Assembly (NCBI GenBank): GCA_017458085.1
Contig: JAFTGE010000098.1
Location: 1 to 40,119 of the forward strand
Source of the DNA: Oscillospiraceae bacterium
GTDB taxonomy: Bacteria > Bacillota > Clostridia > Oscillospirales > Oscillospiraceae
Length of the DNA stretch: 40,119 bases
Reading direction: 5' to 3'
The position numbers and the translations under genes are program-made. Below are positions 1 to 6,914 of the stretch, piece by piece; positions within the stretch are counted from its first letter, which is position 1, and every line of letters starts with the position of its first letter. The notes below the pieces were generated by a model that was not told the origin of the DNA, ran no database searches, and was given only the letters and a program-made list of their open reading frames with translations.

Positions 1-1
1 C

Positions 2-496
2 AACGGCATCGTGAACGTCTCTGCCAAGGATCTCGGCACCGGCAAGGAGCAGCACATCACCATCACCGCCTCCTCCAACATGTCCAAGGAGGACATCGAC
101 AAGGCCGTCAAGGAGGCCGAAATGTACGCCGCCGAGGACGCCAAACGCAAGGAAGAGGTCGACACCCGCAACCAGGGCGATCAGATGGTCTATCAGACCG
201 AGAAGACCCTCAGCGAGATGGGCGACAAGCTCGACGCCGCCGACAAGAGCGAGGTCGAGGGCAAGCTCCAGGCGCTGAAGACCGCCCTGACCGGCACCGA
301 CACCGCCGCCATCAAGGCCGCGACCGAGGAGCTGACCCAGGCCTTCTACAAGATCTCCGAGAAGCTGTACCAGGCCGCGGGCGGCGCACAGGGCGCCGGC
401 TTCGATCCCAGCCAGGCCGCAGGCGGCCCCAATCCCGGCAATGGCGGCCAGGATTACTACGACGCCGACTACACGGTCGTGGACGACGACAAGTAA
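2..496 (+). CDS. dnaK: DnaK (Hsp70) chaperone, C-terminal part
   Basis: Partial gene: the reading frame is open from the left edge, so the ATPase domain and most of the substrate-binding beta domain lie outside. The visible part starts in the last beta strands of the substrate-binding domain ([17 protein letters not shown], a hallmark of DnaK), then the helical lid (about residues 30-125 of the fragment), then a Gly/Ala/Gln-rich linker and an acidic tail ending in DYTVVDDDK, typical of bacterial DnaK. DnaK folds and refolds proteins in the cytosol in an ATP cycle stimulated by DnaJ and GrpE. dnaJ follows 79 bases downstream on the same strand, as in the usual hrcA-grpE-dnaK-dnaJ heat-shock operon. 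Identification is very secure. Confidence 0.97.
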   Translation, partial: NGIVNVSAKDLGTGKEQHITITASSNMSKEDIDKAVKEAEMYAAEDAKRKEEVDTRNQGDQMVYQTEKTLSEMGDKLDAADKSEVEGKLQALKTALTGTDTAAIKAATEELTQAFYKISEKLYQAAGGAQGAGFDPSQAAGGPNPGNGGQDYYDADYTVVDDDK

Positions 497-521
497 TTCA
501 CATCTAACAAGTACCGCATTG

Positions 522-553
522 GCTTGAGGCGAAGTGTCAGCTTCGCCTCAAGC
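522..553 (+). promoter_or_regulatory. Perfect hairpin between dnaK and dnaJ
   Basis: A 13-bp perfect inverted repeat (arm 522-534 GCTTGAGGCGAAG, arm 541-553) closes a 6-base loop. No T-run follows, so it is not a canonical terminator. It lies 25 bases after the dnaK stop and 22 bases before the dnaJ start. Inference: an mRNA processing or stabilising structure, or a partial attenuator, that sets the dnaK:dnaJ ratio. Confidence 0.6.
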
Positions 554-575
554 GTGTGTATATGAGGAGAATCGG

Positions 576-1700
576 ATGGCCGATAAGAGAGACTACTACG
601 AGGTGCTGGGCGTCAACAAGGACGCCACGGCAGACGAAATAAAAAAAGCATACCGCAAGATCACCAAGGAAAACCACCCCGATCTGCACCCCGGCGACAA
701 GGCCTGCGAGGAGCGCTTCAAGGAGGCCAACGAGGCCTATGAGGTGCTCTCCGACGAGGACAAGCGCAAGAAGTACGACCAGTACGGCCACGCCGCCTTC
801 GATCCCAACGCGGGCTTCAACGGCGCGGGCTTCGGTGATTTCGGCGGCTTTGGCGGCTTCGGGGATATCTTTGGGGATATCTTCGGCTTCGGCGGGGGCA
901 CGCGCGCCAACCCCAATGCGCCGCGCCGGGGCGAGAGCGTTCGTGCCACGGTGAACATCAGCTTCGAGGAGGCTGCCTTCGGCTGCAAGAAGGAGGTCGC
1001 CGTCGGTGTGGTGGAGTCCTGCCCCGACTGTAAGGGCAACGGCTGCGCCCCCGGCACGACGCCGGAGATCTGCCCCGACTGCAAGGGTACGGGTAACGTC
1101 ACCGTCAACCAGCGCACGCCCTTCGGCGTGATGCAGTCCAGCTCTCCCTGCTCCAAGTGCCGCGGCACCGGCAAGATCATCCACCAGCCCTGCAAAACCT
1201 GCCGCGGGATGGGCAAGATCCGCCGCCAGCACAAGGTGGAAATCAACATCCCCGCCGGCATCGACGACGGCCAGACCATTTCCAAGCCCGGCGCCGGCAA
1301 CGCAGGCGTCAACGGCGGCCCTGCCGGTGACCTGCTGGTGAGCGTGATTGTGCGGCCCCACGCCCGATTTGAGCGCGACGGGACCTCCGTCCTGCTCGAA
1401 CAGGAGATCAGCTATGCCCAGGCCGCCCTCGGCGCCGAGATCGAGGTGCCCACGCTCGACGGCAAGGTCAAGCTCACCATCCCCGAGGGGACCCAGCCCG
1501 GTGCGGTCTTCCGCCTCAAGGGGAAGGGAATCCCGTATCTGAGGGGCAGCGGCCGCGGCGACCAGTTCGTGTCCGTGACGGTGAAGGTGCCGAAAAACCT
1601 GACGAGCTCCCAGAAGGAGCTGCTGCGCCAGTTCGCCGCGTCCATGGGCGATCTGGACGGCGAGGCCGGACGGAGCATCTTCGGAAAGAAAAAACGGTAA
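576..1700 (+). CDS. dnaJ: DnaJ (Hsp40) co-chaperone
   Basis: Type I J-protein of 374 residues. It has an N-terminal J domain (about 1-70) with the HPD tripeptide in [10 protein letters not shown] that stimulates DnaK ATPase. A Gly/Phe-rich linker follows (about 75-115), then four CxxCxGxG zinc motifs ([32 protein letters not shown]) and the C-terminal peptide-binding beta domains. The start at 576 is chosen because the frame there reads [12 protein letters not shown], the conserved DnaJ N-terminus, with a GAGGAG site at 563-568. An upstream in-frame extension to 534 would run through the intergenic hairpin and has no homologous character. It is co-directional with dnaK and almost certainly in the same operon. 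Confidence 0.97.
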   Translation: MADKRDYYEVLGVNKDATADEIKKAYRKITKENHPDLHPGDKACEERFKEANEAYEVLSDEDKRKKYDQYGHAAFDPNAGFNGAGFGDFGGFGGFGDIFGDIFGFGGGTRANPNAPRRGESVRATVNISFEEAAFGCKKEVAVGVVESCPDCKGNGCAPGTTPEICPDCKGTGNVTVNQRTPFGVMQSSSPCSKCRGTGKIIHQPCKTCRGMGKIRRQHKVEINIPAGIDDGQTISKPGAGNAGVNGGPAGDLLVSVIVRPHARFERDGTSVLLEQEISYAQAALGAEIEVPTLDGKVKLTIPEGTQPGAVFRLKGKGIPYLRGSGRGDQFVSVTVKVPKNLTSSQKELLRQFAASMGDLDGEAGRSIFGKKKR

Positions 1701-1716
1701 AGTCCATAAACGATTG

Positions 1717-1942
1717 ACCCGCCGCTCATTGAGCGGCGGGTTAAGTCGTCGACAAACCTCAAAAAGAGCGTCATTCCGAGCCAGTGCTCACACTGGCGTG
1801 GGAATCCGCTCTCCGGTAAAGTGCTGGAAATATGCGGCTTTCGGGGAATACGGATTGCCACACCAGTGACACGGTCACTGGTTCGCAATGACAGATGGGT
1901 ACTTTGTCTACAGTCTGACCCGCCGCTCAATGAGCGGCGGGT
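1717..1942. repeat. Composite palindromic non-coding repeat element
   Basis: The space between dnaJ and the phosphopantetheinyl transferase gene is filled by nested inverted repeats. The outer ends are two 25-base palindromes (1717-1741 and 1918-1942) built on ACCCGCCGCTCA, differing only at the central base so that one is the exact reverse complement of the other. Inside are TCGACAAA-like and TTTGTCTA-like arms, then two hairpin-forming blocks (1770-1808 and 1851-1892), each starting or ending in GTCATT/AATGAC and GGAATCCG/CGGATTGCC, which are approximate inverted copies of each other. A central unique stretch remains at about 1809-1850. No reading frame in it looks like a protein. The architecture resembles a miniature mobile or dispersed intergenic repeat. 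The outer hairpins may also serve as terminators for the two converging genes. Confidence 0.6.
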
Positions 1943-1943
1943 T

Positions 1944-2606
1944 TCATTTTCTTATAAAATCAACGGGAATCAGGGTAAAATCATTGTACGCGCCCACTGT
2001 GCAGAGGGCGCAGATGTAGTCATCCAGCGCAACATAGCGCAGGCAGTAGTCACGGTCATCATAGGACTGAGCGACCGTGGCCCGGTCACCGTCCGGAACA
2101 ATGGCAAAGTCCTTCATCGGCAGGGCAAAGCCAAGGCCCGTGGCCTTCATGAAGCTCTCCTTGCCTGTCCAGAGGCGGAAGAAGGCTTCCGTCCGCTGCT
2201 CCTCCGGCAGGGAGACAAGGTACGCCGCTTCCGTCGGGTGAAAAAAACGCTCAGCTACATGGAGATCAAAGGAGTGCAGCCGCTCCAGATCGCAGCCGAT
2301 GTCAGCGTCCGACACGGCGCAGAGCACACGCTCCCCGCTGTGGGAGAAGCTAAAGTGAAAATCGGGCAGGTCGGCAAAAAAGAGCTTCCCATGGGTCCCC
2401 TCGACGAGGGCGTCACTCCACAGCCCGGCATCCAGCAGTGCCTTTTGCAGCAGCAGCGCCACACCCAGGGAGAGCCGCCGTGCACCGTCAAAGCGCAGCT
2501 TTTGAAGCTTTTCCTGTCGCGCAGGCCAGACAGAAGCGGCCAGCCGGTCAAAGCGCGCCTGGTCGCAGAGAGGGGAAACCGACGCCCAATAAAGCTTTGT
2601 GCTCAT
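1944..2606 (-). CDS. Sfp-type 4'-phosphopantetheinyl transferase
   Basis: A 220-residue protein that transfers the phosphopantetheine arm of CoA to a conserved serine of carrier proteins. The family signature is clear: FHFSFSHSGERVLCAV, then GCDLE with the Mg-binding Asp and Glu (around residues 105-110), and FFRLWTGKESFMKATGLG (around 140-158) with the WTxKES core. Length is normal for the Sfp/AcpT group. The start codon overlaps the stop of the upstream DUF1836 gene by 4 bases (ATGA), so the two are translationally coupled. No polyketide or nonribosomal peptide synthetase gene is in the window. It may activate fatty-acid ACP or carrier proteins encoded elsewhere. Confidence 0.92.
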   Translation of the reverse strand: MSTKLYWASVSPLCDQARFDRLAASVWPARQEKLQKLRFDGARRLSLGVALLLQKALLDAGLWSDALVEGTHGKLFFADLPDFHFSFSHSGERVLCAVSDADIGCDLERLHSFDLHVAERFFHPTEAAYLVSLPEEQRTEAFFRLWTGKESFMKATGLGFALPMKDFAIVPDGDRATVAQSYDDRDYCLRYVALDDYICALCTVGAYNDFTLIPVDFIRK

Positions 2607-3103
2607 TTTTCGCCGTCCAGCGAGGGGAGCAGCTGCAGGGCAAGCGTCTGCTCCGCCTGAGAGCGCAGCGCAGCATACAGCACGCTTATCGGCGCGGGGG
2701 CCGTCGTATCCACAACCTCCACGGCGGCTGTTCCGGTGGCCTCAAAAGCGTCGCAGAAGCTGTTATATAACGCTTCCTCCGTGCTGTCGCGCAGAGCCGC
2801 GGAAAACAGCGTTCCAATAGAGGCGATGGGCAGCGCCGCCTTGAGCAGGCAGACCATCAGCAGCCGCGCCAGGTGCACGCGGCTGTAGCGCTTTTTGACC
2901 GGCGCGGGGATCACGCCGAGCTTGACATAGTTGTTGACCATCGACGCCGTCAGCCCCTTGCTGTCAAAGCCGGGGTAGGCGCCGAGAAAGCGCTCGGTCA
3001 GGCTGAGCACCTGGTCCATGTACAGCTCCAGATCGGGCAGCGCCTCCCAGCGGGGGAGCCGATGCCCGGCGAGAGCGGAGCAGATATCCTTGAAATCGTT
3101 CAT
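2603..3103 (-). CDS. DUF1836 family putative transcriptional regulator
   Basis: A 166-residue protein matching the DUF1836 type known in Bacillota, which carries a MerR-like winged helix. The region around residues 47-75 (FDSKGLTASMVNNYVKLGVI, then PVKKRYSRVHLARL) reads as a helix-turn-helix with the 'NNYVKxGxIPxPxKKxY' pattern. The C-terminal half is helical with no known catalytic motif. It has its own promoter (3127-3155), divergent from the SGNH hydrolase promoter. It overlaps the phosphopantetheinyl transferase gene by 4 bases, so it may autoregulate this pair. Its ligand is unknown. Confidence 0.8.
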   Translation of the reverse strand: MNDFKDICSALAGHRLPRWEALPDLELYMDQVLSLTERFLGAYPGFDSKGLTASMVNNYVKLGVIPAPVKKRYSRVHLARLLMVCLLKAALPIASIGTLFSAALRDSTEEALYNSFCDAFEATGTAAVEVVDTTAPAPISVLYAALRSQAEQTLALQLLPSLDGEK

Positions 3104-3126
3104 AGTCAGTCACCTTCTTTGGAGCA

Positions 3127-3155
3127 AGTCTACCACAGTTCCGGGAAATAGGCAA
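3127..3155 (-). promoter_or_regulatory. Promoter of DUF1836-sfp operon
   Basis: On the minus strand: -35 TTGCCT (3150-3155), 17-bp spacer, -10 TAGACT (3127-3132), 24 bases upstream of the start codon. It lies back-to-back with the promoter of the SGNH hydrolase gene, leaving about 20 bases between the two -35 elements. Confidence 0.6.
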
Positions 3156-3175
3156 TACGGAATTCCGAAAACCTA

Positions 3176-3204
3176 TTGACATGGAAACGAAAAAGATTTA
3201 ATAT
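3176..3204 (+). promoter_or_regulatory. Promoter of SGNH hydrolase gene
   Basis: A perfect -35 TTGACA (3176-3181), a 17-bp spacer and -10 TAATAT (3199-3204). This is one of the best sigma-A-type promoters in the window. Start codon at 3253 leaves a leader of about 40 bases with GGGAG upstream of ATG. Confidence 0.8.
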
Positions 3205-3252
3205 AGTTTTAGAAACTAGATTAGAAAGCTTCACAAACAGGGAGCGGGCGAT

Positions 3253-3921
3253 ATGAATATAACGATCTATGGGGATTCCATTTTGAAGGGCGTGCTGTTG
3301 GAGGACGGAAAGTACCGCGTCAACCGGGAATGGGAGCAGCAGTTTACCGCCGCGCATGGCCTGACCATTCGCAATAAGGCGCATTTCGGCAGCACCATTG
3401 GCAAGGCCATGAGCGTCATCGAAAAGGACAGCGCAAAGGAATATGAGCCGGGGGAGCTGGCGGTACTGGAATTCGGAGGCAATGACTGCGATTTTGATTG
3501 GGCGGCCATCGCCGAGCATCCCACCGGTGTTTACGCATGTAAGACGCCGCCGACACAGTTCGTGGCCGAGTATCGGGAGGCCGTGCGCCTGATCCGCAAG
3601 AGCGGCCGTCGACCGGTGGCGCTGACGCTGCCGCCGATCCACTCGCGCAGCTATTTGCGCTTCATCTGCCGCGACGGACTCAACCAGGACAATATTCTGC
3701 GCTGGCTGGGCGATGTGGAGGCCATCACCCGCTGGCAGGCGCATTATTCGGCGCTGATCGAGTCGATTGCCGGGATGGAAAAATTGGAGCTGATCGATCT
3801 GCGCAAGGTGTTCCTGAAGGACGGGCACAGCCCGGAGGAGCTTTTGTGTGCCGACGGCATTCATCCCTCCCGCCTGGGGCAGGAGCTGATTTTCCGCACG
3901 CTCTCGGCGGCAATGGCATAG
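3253..3921 (+). CDS. SGNH/GDSL-family hydrolase
   Basis: A 222-residue single-domain esterase-like protein without signal peptide, so probably cytosolic. The four SGNH blocks are visible: block I YGDSIL near the N-terminus (nucleophile Ser9), a glycine in block II (FGSTIGKA), block III GGND, and block V DGIHPS with the Asp-x-x-His of the triad. The family contains lipases, carbohydrate esterases and thioesterases, so the substrate is not predictable. It is transcribed alone from a strong promoter and closed by a bidirectional hairpin at 3936-3968. Confidence 0.88.
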   Translation: MNITIYGDSILKGVLLEDGKYRVNREWEQQFTAAHGLTIRNKAHFGSTIGKAMSVIEKDSAKEYEPGELAVLEFGGNDCDFDWAAIAEHPTGVYACKTPPTQFVAEYREAVRLIRKSGRRPVALTLPPIHSRSYLRFICRDGLNQDNILRWLGDVEAITRWQAHYSALIESIAGMEKLELIDLRKVFLKDGHSPEELLCADGIHPSRLGQELIFRTLSAAMA

Positions 3922-3935
3922 TAAAAGGACGGACG

Positions 3936-3968
3936 AAAAGGACGGACGCGATCTGCGTCCGTCCTTTT
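3936..3968. terminator. Bidirectional hairpin terminator
   Basis: A 14-bp perfect stem (AAAAGGACGGACGC, 3936-3949, pairing with 3955-3968) with a 5-base loop. A/T ends on both sides allow it to stop both the SGNH hydrolase transcript and the convergent LysR transcript. Confidence 0.8.
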
Positions 3969-3981
3969 ACGATGGGCTGCC

Positions 3982-4875
3982 TCACATGCCCTGCATTTCG
4001 TTATACTTACTGACAATGCCGTGCAGCAGCTCCGGATGCTCATAGGACTTGAGATAGACGATGTTCGTCTCGCGGATCATGCTGAGGTTTTCGATCGGCA
4101 GCAGGGCCAGCTGTTTCTTGCGCTGGTCGTCCAGACAAGCGCTCTTGGCCAGCACCGACACGCCGAAGCCCCGGCGGATCAGATCCTTGATGGAGGAAAT
4201 GCTGTCGATTTCAAGCGTAATGTTGAAGTCGTCGATGGACAGATTTTGGCTCTCCAGCGAGGCGGCAAAGAGATTGCGGGTGTTGGAGTTGGGCAGACGC
4301 AGGATCAGCTTTTCCTTACGCAGCTGGCTGATGGTCACCATAGTCTGCCTGGCCAGCGCGTGATCGGGCGGCACAGCCAGAATCAGGCAGTCCGTGTCCA
4401 GCATGATATAGCTCAGCGCGGGGTCGTTGATCTTCCCCTCCACAAAGGCGAAATCCAGCTCATAGTTTTTCAGCATGGAATACAGCTTGTCCGTGGTGTT
4501 GGTAAGAATCTTGATGTTCAGCCCCTCGTAGCTGTCGGTATAGGCCACCAACGCCTCGATGATGGCACTGCTCTCGGCGGTGTGGGTGATGCCGACCGTG
4601 AGGGAACGGGTACGCTCGCGCTCGTTTTTCAGCGCCTGCTCCAGGTTGTTATACAGGGCGATCATGCGCCGGGCGTAGTTGACGACGATCTCACCCTCCG
4701 GCGTCAGATGGAACTTGTTGTGCGCGTGCTCAAAAATCTTGACATTCAGCGTGTTTTCCAACTGGCGGATATGCTGGCTGACGGCAGGCTGGGAGAGGGA
4801 AAGCTGCTCGGCGGCCTTGGTATAGCTGCCGGTTTCGACAATTTTGATCAGAGAATACAGGCGGGTATCAACCAT
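3982..4875 (-). CDS. LysR-family transcriptional regulator
   Basis: A 297-residue protein. The N-terminal winged helix-turn-helix (about 1-60) shows the classic pattern YTKAAEQLSLSQPAVSQHIRQLE, followed by a linker helix and a periplasmic-binding-like effector domain (about 88-297). ATG at 4875 is preferred because AGGAGG lies six bases upstream. An in-frame TTG further upstream (4899) has the ribosome binding site inside it. It sits 28 bases downstream of the MATE exporter gene on the same strand, so it is probably co-transcribed and may control that exporter. The effector is unknown. Confidence 0.9.
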   Translation of the reverse strand: MVDTRLYSLIKIVETGSYTKAAEQLSLSQPAVSQHIRQLENTLNVKIFEHAHNKFHLTPEGEIVVNYARRMIALYNNLEQALKNERERTRSLTVGITHTAESSAIIEALVAYTDSYEGLNIKILTNTTDKLYSMLKNYELDFAFVEGKINDPALSYIMLDTDCLILAVPPDHALARQTMVTISQLRKEKLILRLPNSNTRNLFAASLESQNLSIDDFNITLEIDSISSIKDLIRRGFGVSVLAKSACLDDQRKKQLALLPIENLSMIRETNIVYLKSYEHPELLHGIVSKYNEMQGM

Positions 4876-4903
4876 GGAGGACCTCCTTTCCGACGGCAAA
4901 GAC

Positions 4904-6304
4904 TCAAGCCAGCTTGATTTGCCCGGGCGCCGTCGCGCTGTTTTTACGGATATGCTTGATATAGGCGGTGAACGTCAGACCGGCGACCGCGCAGCAAATT
5001 GCGTCGGCAATGGGTGTGGCCAGCACGATCCCGTAGATGGGAAGCAGATTTTGCAGCAGGAACATCAGCGGAATGTCCACGACGCCCTTGCGCAGGATGG
5101 CCAGCAGGAAGGACTTGCGTCCCTCACCGACAGCCTGGAAGAAGGAAATATAGGTGTATGCGCTGGCGGAGAAGGGACCGCCTACGCACAAAATGCGCAG
5201 GAAAGCGGTCCCGTAATGGAGCGAGGTCGAGCCGTTGTGGATGAAGATCTCAGTCAGCTGCCGGGCAAAAATGAAGCTGACCGCCATGCACAGCGCCGCC
5301 ATCACCACCGCGTACAGGTGCGCCACGCGCACCGATTCGCGCATACGCTTGATATTGCCGGCGGCGAAGTTGTACCCGATCAGGGGCAGGGAGCCCTGGG
5401 CTATGCCGCGCACAATGCAGTGGGCCAGCATGTTGACCTTCTTGGCAACGCCGATGCCGGCCTGCATGGGAAGACCCGAGAAGCTCATCAGCTTATCCAG
5501 CACCGCGTAGGAGATGTTTTCAAACAGCGTCATGACGCAGGCCGGGATACCGGCGGCAAGCACCGGCATGGACACATGCTCCCCGCAGTGGACATAGCGC
5601 AGGCGGAAGGACAGATAGGACTGCTTATGATTATACAATAGAGCGGACACAAAGAACAACAGAGAAATGATATTCGAGAGCGTGGTCGCCATGGCGGCGC
5701 CCATGGCCTCCTTCCCCGGAGGCAGGATTACAAACATAAAGAGCGGGTCCAGGGCGATGTTCAAGATACCGCCCAGGGCGATGCCGATGCTGGCGCACAG
5801 CGCACGCCCCTCCGCCCGGATCAGGTGGGACAGCAGCACACCCACCGAGGTGGCGGCGCCGCCATAGATCACCGTGTAGGTCAGATACTCCACCGCGGCG
5901 CTGTGGGCCGCGGGATCGGTGCCGCCCAACAGGTCGATGAAGAAGTGGCGGAAGACAAAGGCCAACAGAGAGTAGAAGGCTGTGGTCAGCAGACAGCCCC
6001 AGAAGGCAAAGGCCGCGGCCGAACGGACCCGGCCGGGCAGATTGGAACCCAGCGCCCGCGAGATCACGCTGGCCCCGCCGACGCCGAAGAGGTTGGAAAT
6101 GGCGGAGAGAAACATGAAGGCGGGCATGCATACGGTGACGGCGGTGAGCATGGCGTCGTTATTGGTAAGGCCGATAAAAAAGGTATCAGCCATGTTGTAG
6201 ATCACAAGAATAATCTGCCCAATAACAGTGGGAACAGCCATGCGAAAAATGGCGTTTTTCACACTGCAGTCTTCAAACAGCTCTTTTTTTCTGGCCGCAT
6301 CCAT
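4904..6304 (-). CDS. MATE-family multidrug/metabolite exporter
   Basis: A 466-residue integral membrane protein with about 12 hydrophobic helices arranged as two halves, as in MATE Na+ or H+ antiporters (family length 440-480). Characteristic segments are MAVPTVIGQIILVIYNMADT near residue 22, and GVGGASVISRALG, the conserved motif after helix 2. The family exports cationic drugs, dyes and metabolites; specificity cannot be told from sequence. A GGGAGG site lies upstream of the ATG. A 7-bp hairpin (6340-6355) is in the leader. The LysR gene follows immediately downstream. Confidence 0.93.
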   Translation of the reverse strand: MDAARKKELFEDCSVKNAIFRMAVPTVIGQIILVIYNMADTFFIGLTNNDAMLTAVTVCMPAFMFLSAISNLFGVGGASVISRALGSNLPGRVRSAAAFAFWGCLLTTAFYSLLAFVFRHFFIDLLGGTDPAAHSAAVEYLTYTVIYGGAATSVGVLLSHLIRAEGRALCASIGIALGGILNIALDPLFMFVILPPGKEAMGAAMATTLSNIISLLFFVSALLYNHKQSYLSFRLRYVHCGEHVSMPVLAAGIPACVMTLFENISYAVLDKLMSFSGLPMQAGIGVAKKVNMLAHCIVRGIAQGSLPLIGYNFAAGNIKRMRESVRVAHLYAVVMAALCMAVSFIFARQLTEIFIHNGSTSLHYGTAFLRILCVGGPFSASAYTYISFFQAVGEGRKSFLLAILRKGVVDIPLMFLLQNLLPIYGIVLATPIADAICCAVAGLTFTAYIKHIRKNSATAPGQIKLA

Positions 6305-6622
6305 GCCTTGCTCGCCTCCCTTTTCTTTGCTCCAGAGCAGCGGACAGGTGTCCGCCGGGTATCTGAATCTATCCTATGAAATAGGGAAAACAAAAGCAAA
6401 TGAAAACTCTGAATTCAGCGATAAGGAAAATTTATGGATAGACAAAAGAGGGGATATTTGTCTGAAAATTCGTCAAAAACTTCCAAATGGCGATAAGAAT
6501 TTCTTATGAGCAAACTGCAAAGATTAATCATACCCAAAGGGTCCGGCTTGGTTGACGGGAAAAGGACTTGGTGCTACAATAAATACAGACCGTTATGGTA
6601 CTTTTTCGCAGGAGGTTGCATT
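6305..6622. other. Intergenic region between MATE and orphan small gene
   Basis: About 318 bases with no convincing gene. Seen in it: the leader of the MATE gene with hairpin GCGGACA/TGTCCGC (6340-6355), an AT-rich stretch (about 6370-6500), and the promoter of the 70-residue gene (6552-6580). A weak minus-strand promoter for MATE (TTGCTT, 17 bp, TAGGAT) can be drawn within about 6370-6400 but is not convincing. Confidence 0.5.
6552..6580 (+). promoter_or_regulatory. Promoter of 70-residue orphan gene
   Basis: -35 TTGACG (6552-6557), exact 17-bp spacer, -10 TACAAT (6575-6580). The leader of about 36 bases carries AGGAGG at 6611-6616 before ATG 6623. Confidence 0.75.
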
Positions 6623-6835
6623 ATGGATTTTAGAAGCCTGACCGTGAAGGACTGCTTTGCCAACGAGAAATGTAAGGCGGTTATCGAGCAGTATGCCCCC
6701 CAGATCATGAAATATCCCATCAAGCTTTTCAATAAGAAATCCTGCGGCGAGATTTTCGATCTGGTCGTCAGCAAGAAGATCGTTCCCGAAGATGTGGCCA
6801 AGACCATCGAGGCCAAGATCAACGAGCTGCTGTAA
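6623..6835 (+). CDS. Small hypothetical protein (70 aa)
   Basis: The product is not recognised with certainty. It is a soluble, mildly charged, single-domain protein predicted largely helical (MDFRSLTVKDCFANEKCKAV at the start, ending in AKTIEAKINELL). It has two cysteines (residues 11 and 17) near the N-terminus and one in the middle. The ATG at 6623 is set by AGGAGG seven bases upstream. An in-frame extension upstream would cross the promoter and is rejected. It has its own promoter and terminator, so it is a real monocistronic gene. The pattern loosely resembles small domains that occur as C-terminal tails of glycosidases in Clostridia, but this is only an impression. The GH13 gene downstream is convergent. 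Confidence 0.7.
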   Translation: MDFRSLTVKDCFANEKCKAVIEQYAPQIMKYPIKLFNKKSCGEIFDLVVSKKIVPEDVAKTIEAKINELL

Positions 6836-6865
6836 GCCGGGTTATAAGCAAAGATAAGAAGAACA

Positions 6866-6908
6866 GAACAGCCCTCACTGGATACGGTGAAGGCTGTTTT
6901 GTTTTCTT
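6866..6908 (+). terminator. Rho-independent terminator of the 70-aa gene
   Basis: Imperfect stem ACAGCC-CTCAC pairing with GGTGA-AGGCTGT, followed by TTTTGTTTTCTT. It lies directly before the end of the convergent GH13 gene. Confidence 0.75.
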
Positions 6909-6914
6909 ATAGGC

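Noticed and set aside
1743-1916. Small protein gene in the gap after dnaJ
   Set aside because: A plus-strand frame starting at 1821 runs into the sfp gene but translates repeat palindromes and then antisense sfp; no credible start signal or protein-like pattern.
3130-3864. Long minus-strand frame opposite the SGNH hydrolase
   Set aside because: The plus-strand protein has the full SGNH motif set, a consensus promoter and a ribosome binding site; the antisense product resembles nothing and runs across that promoter.
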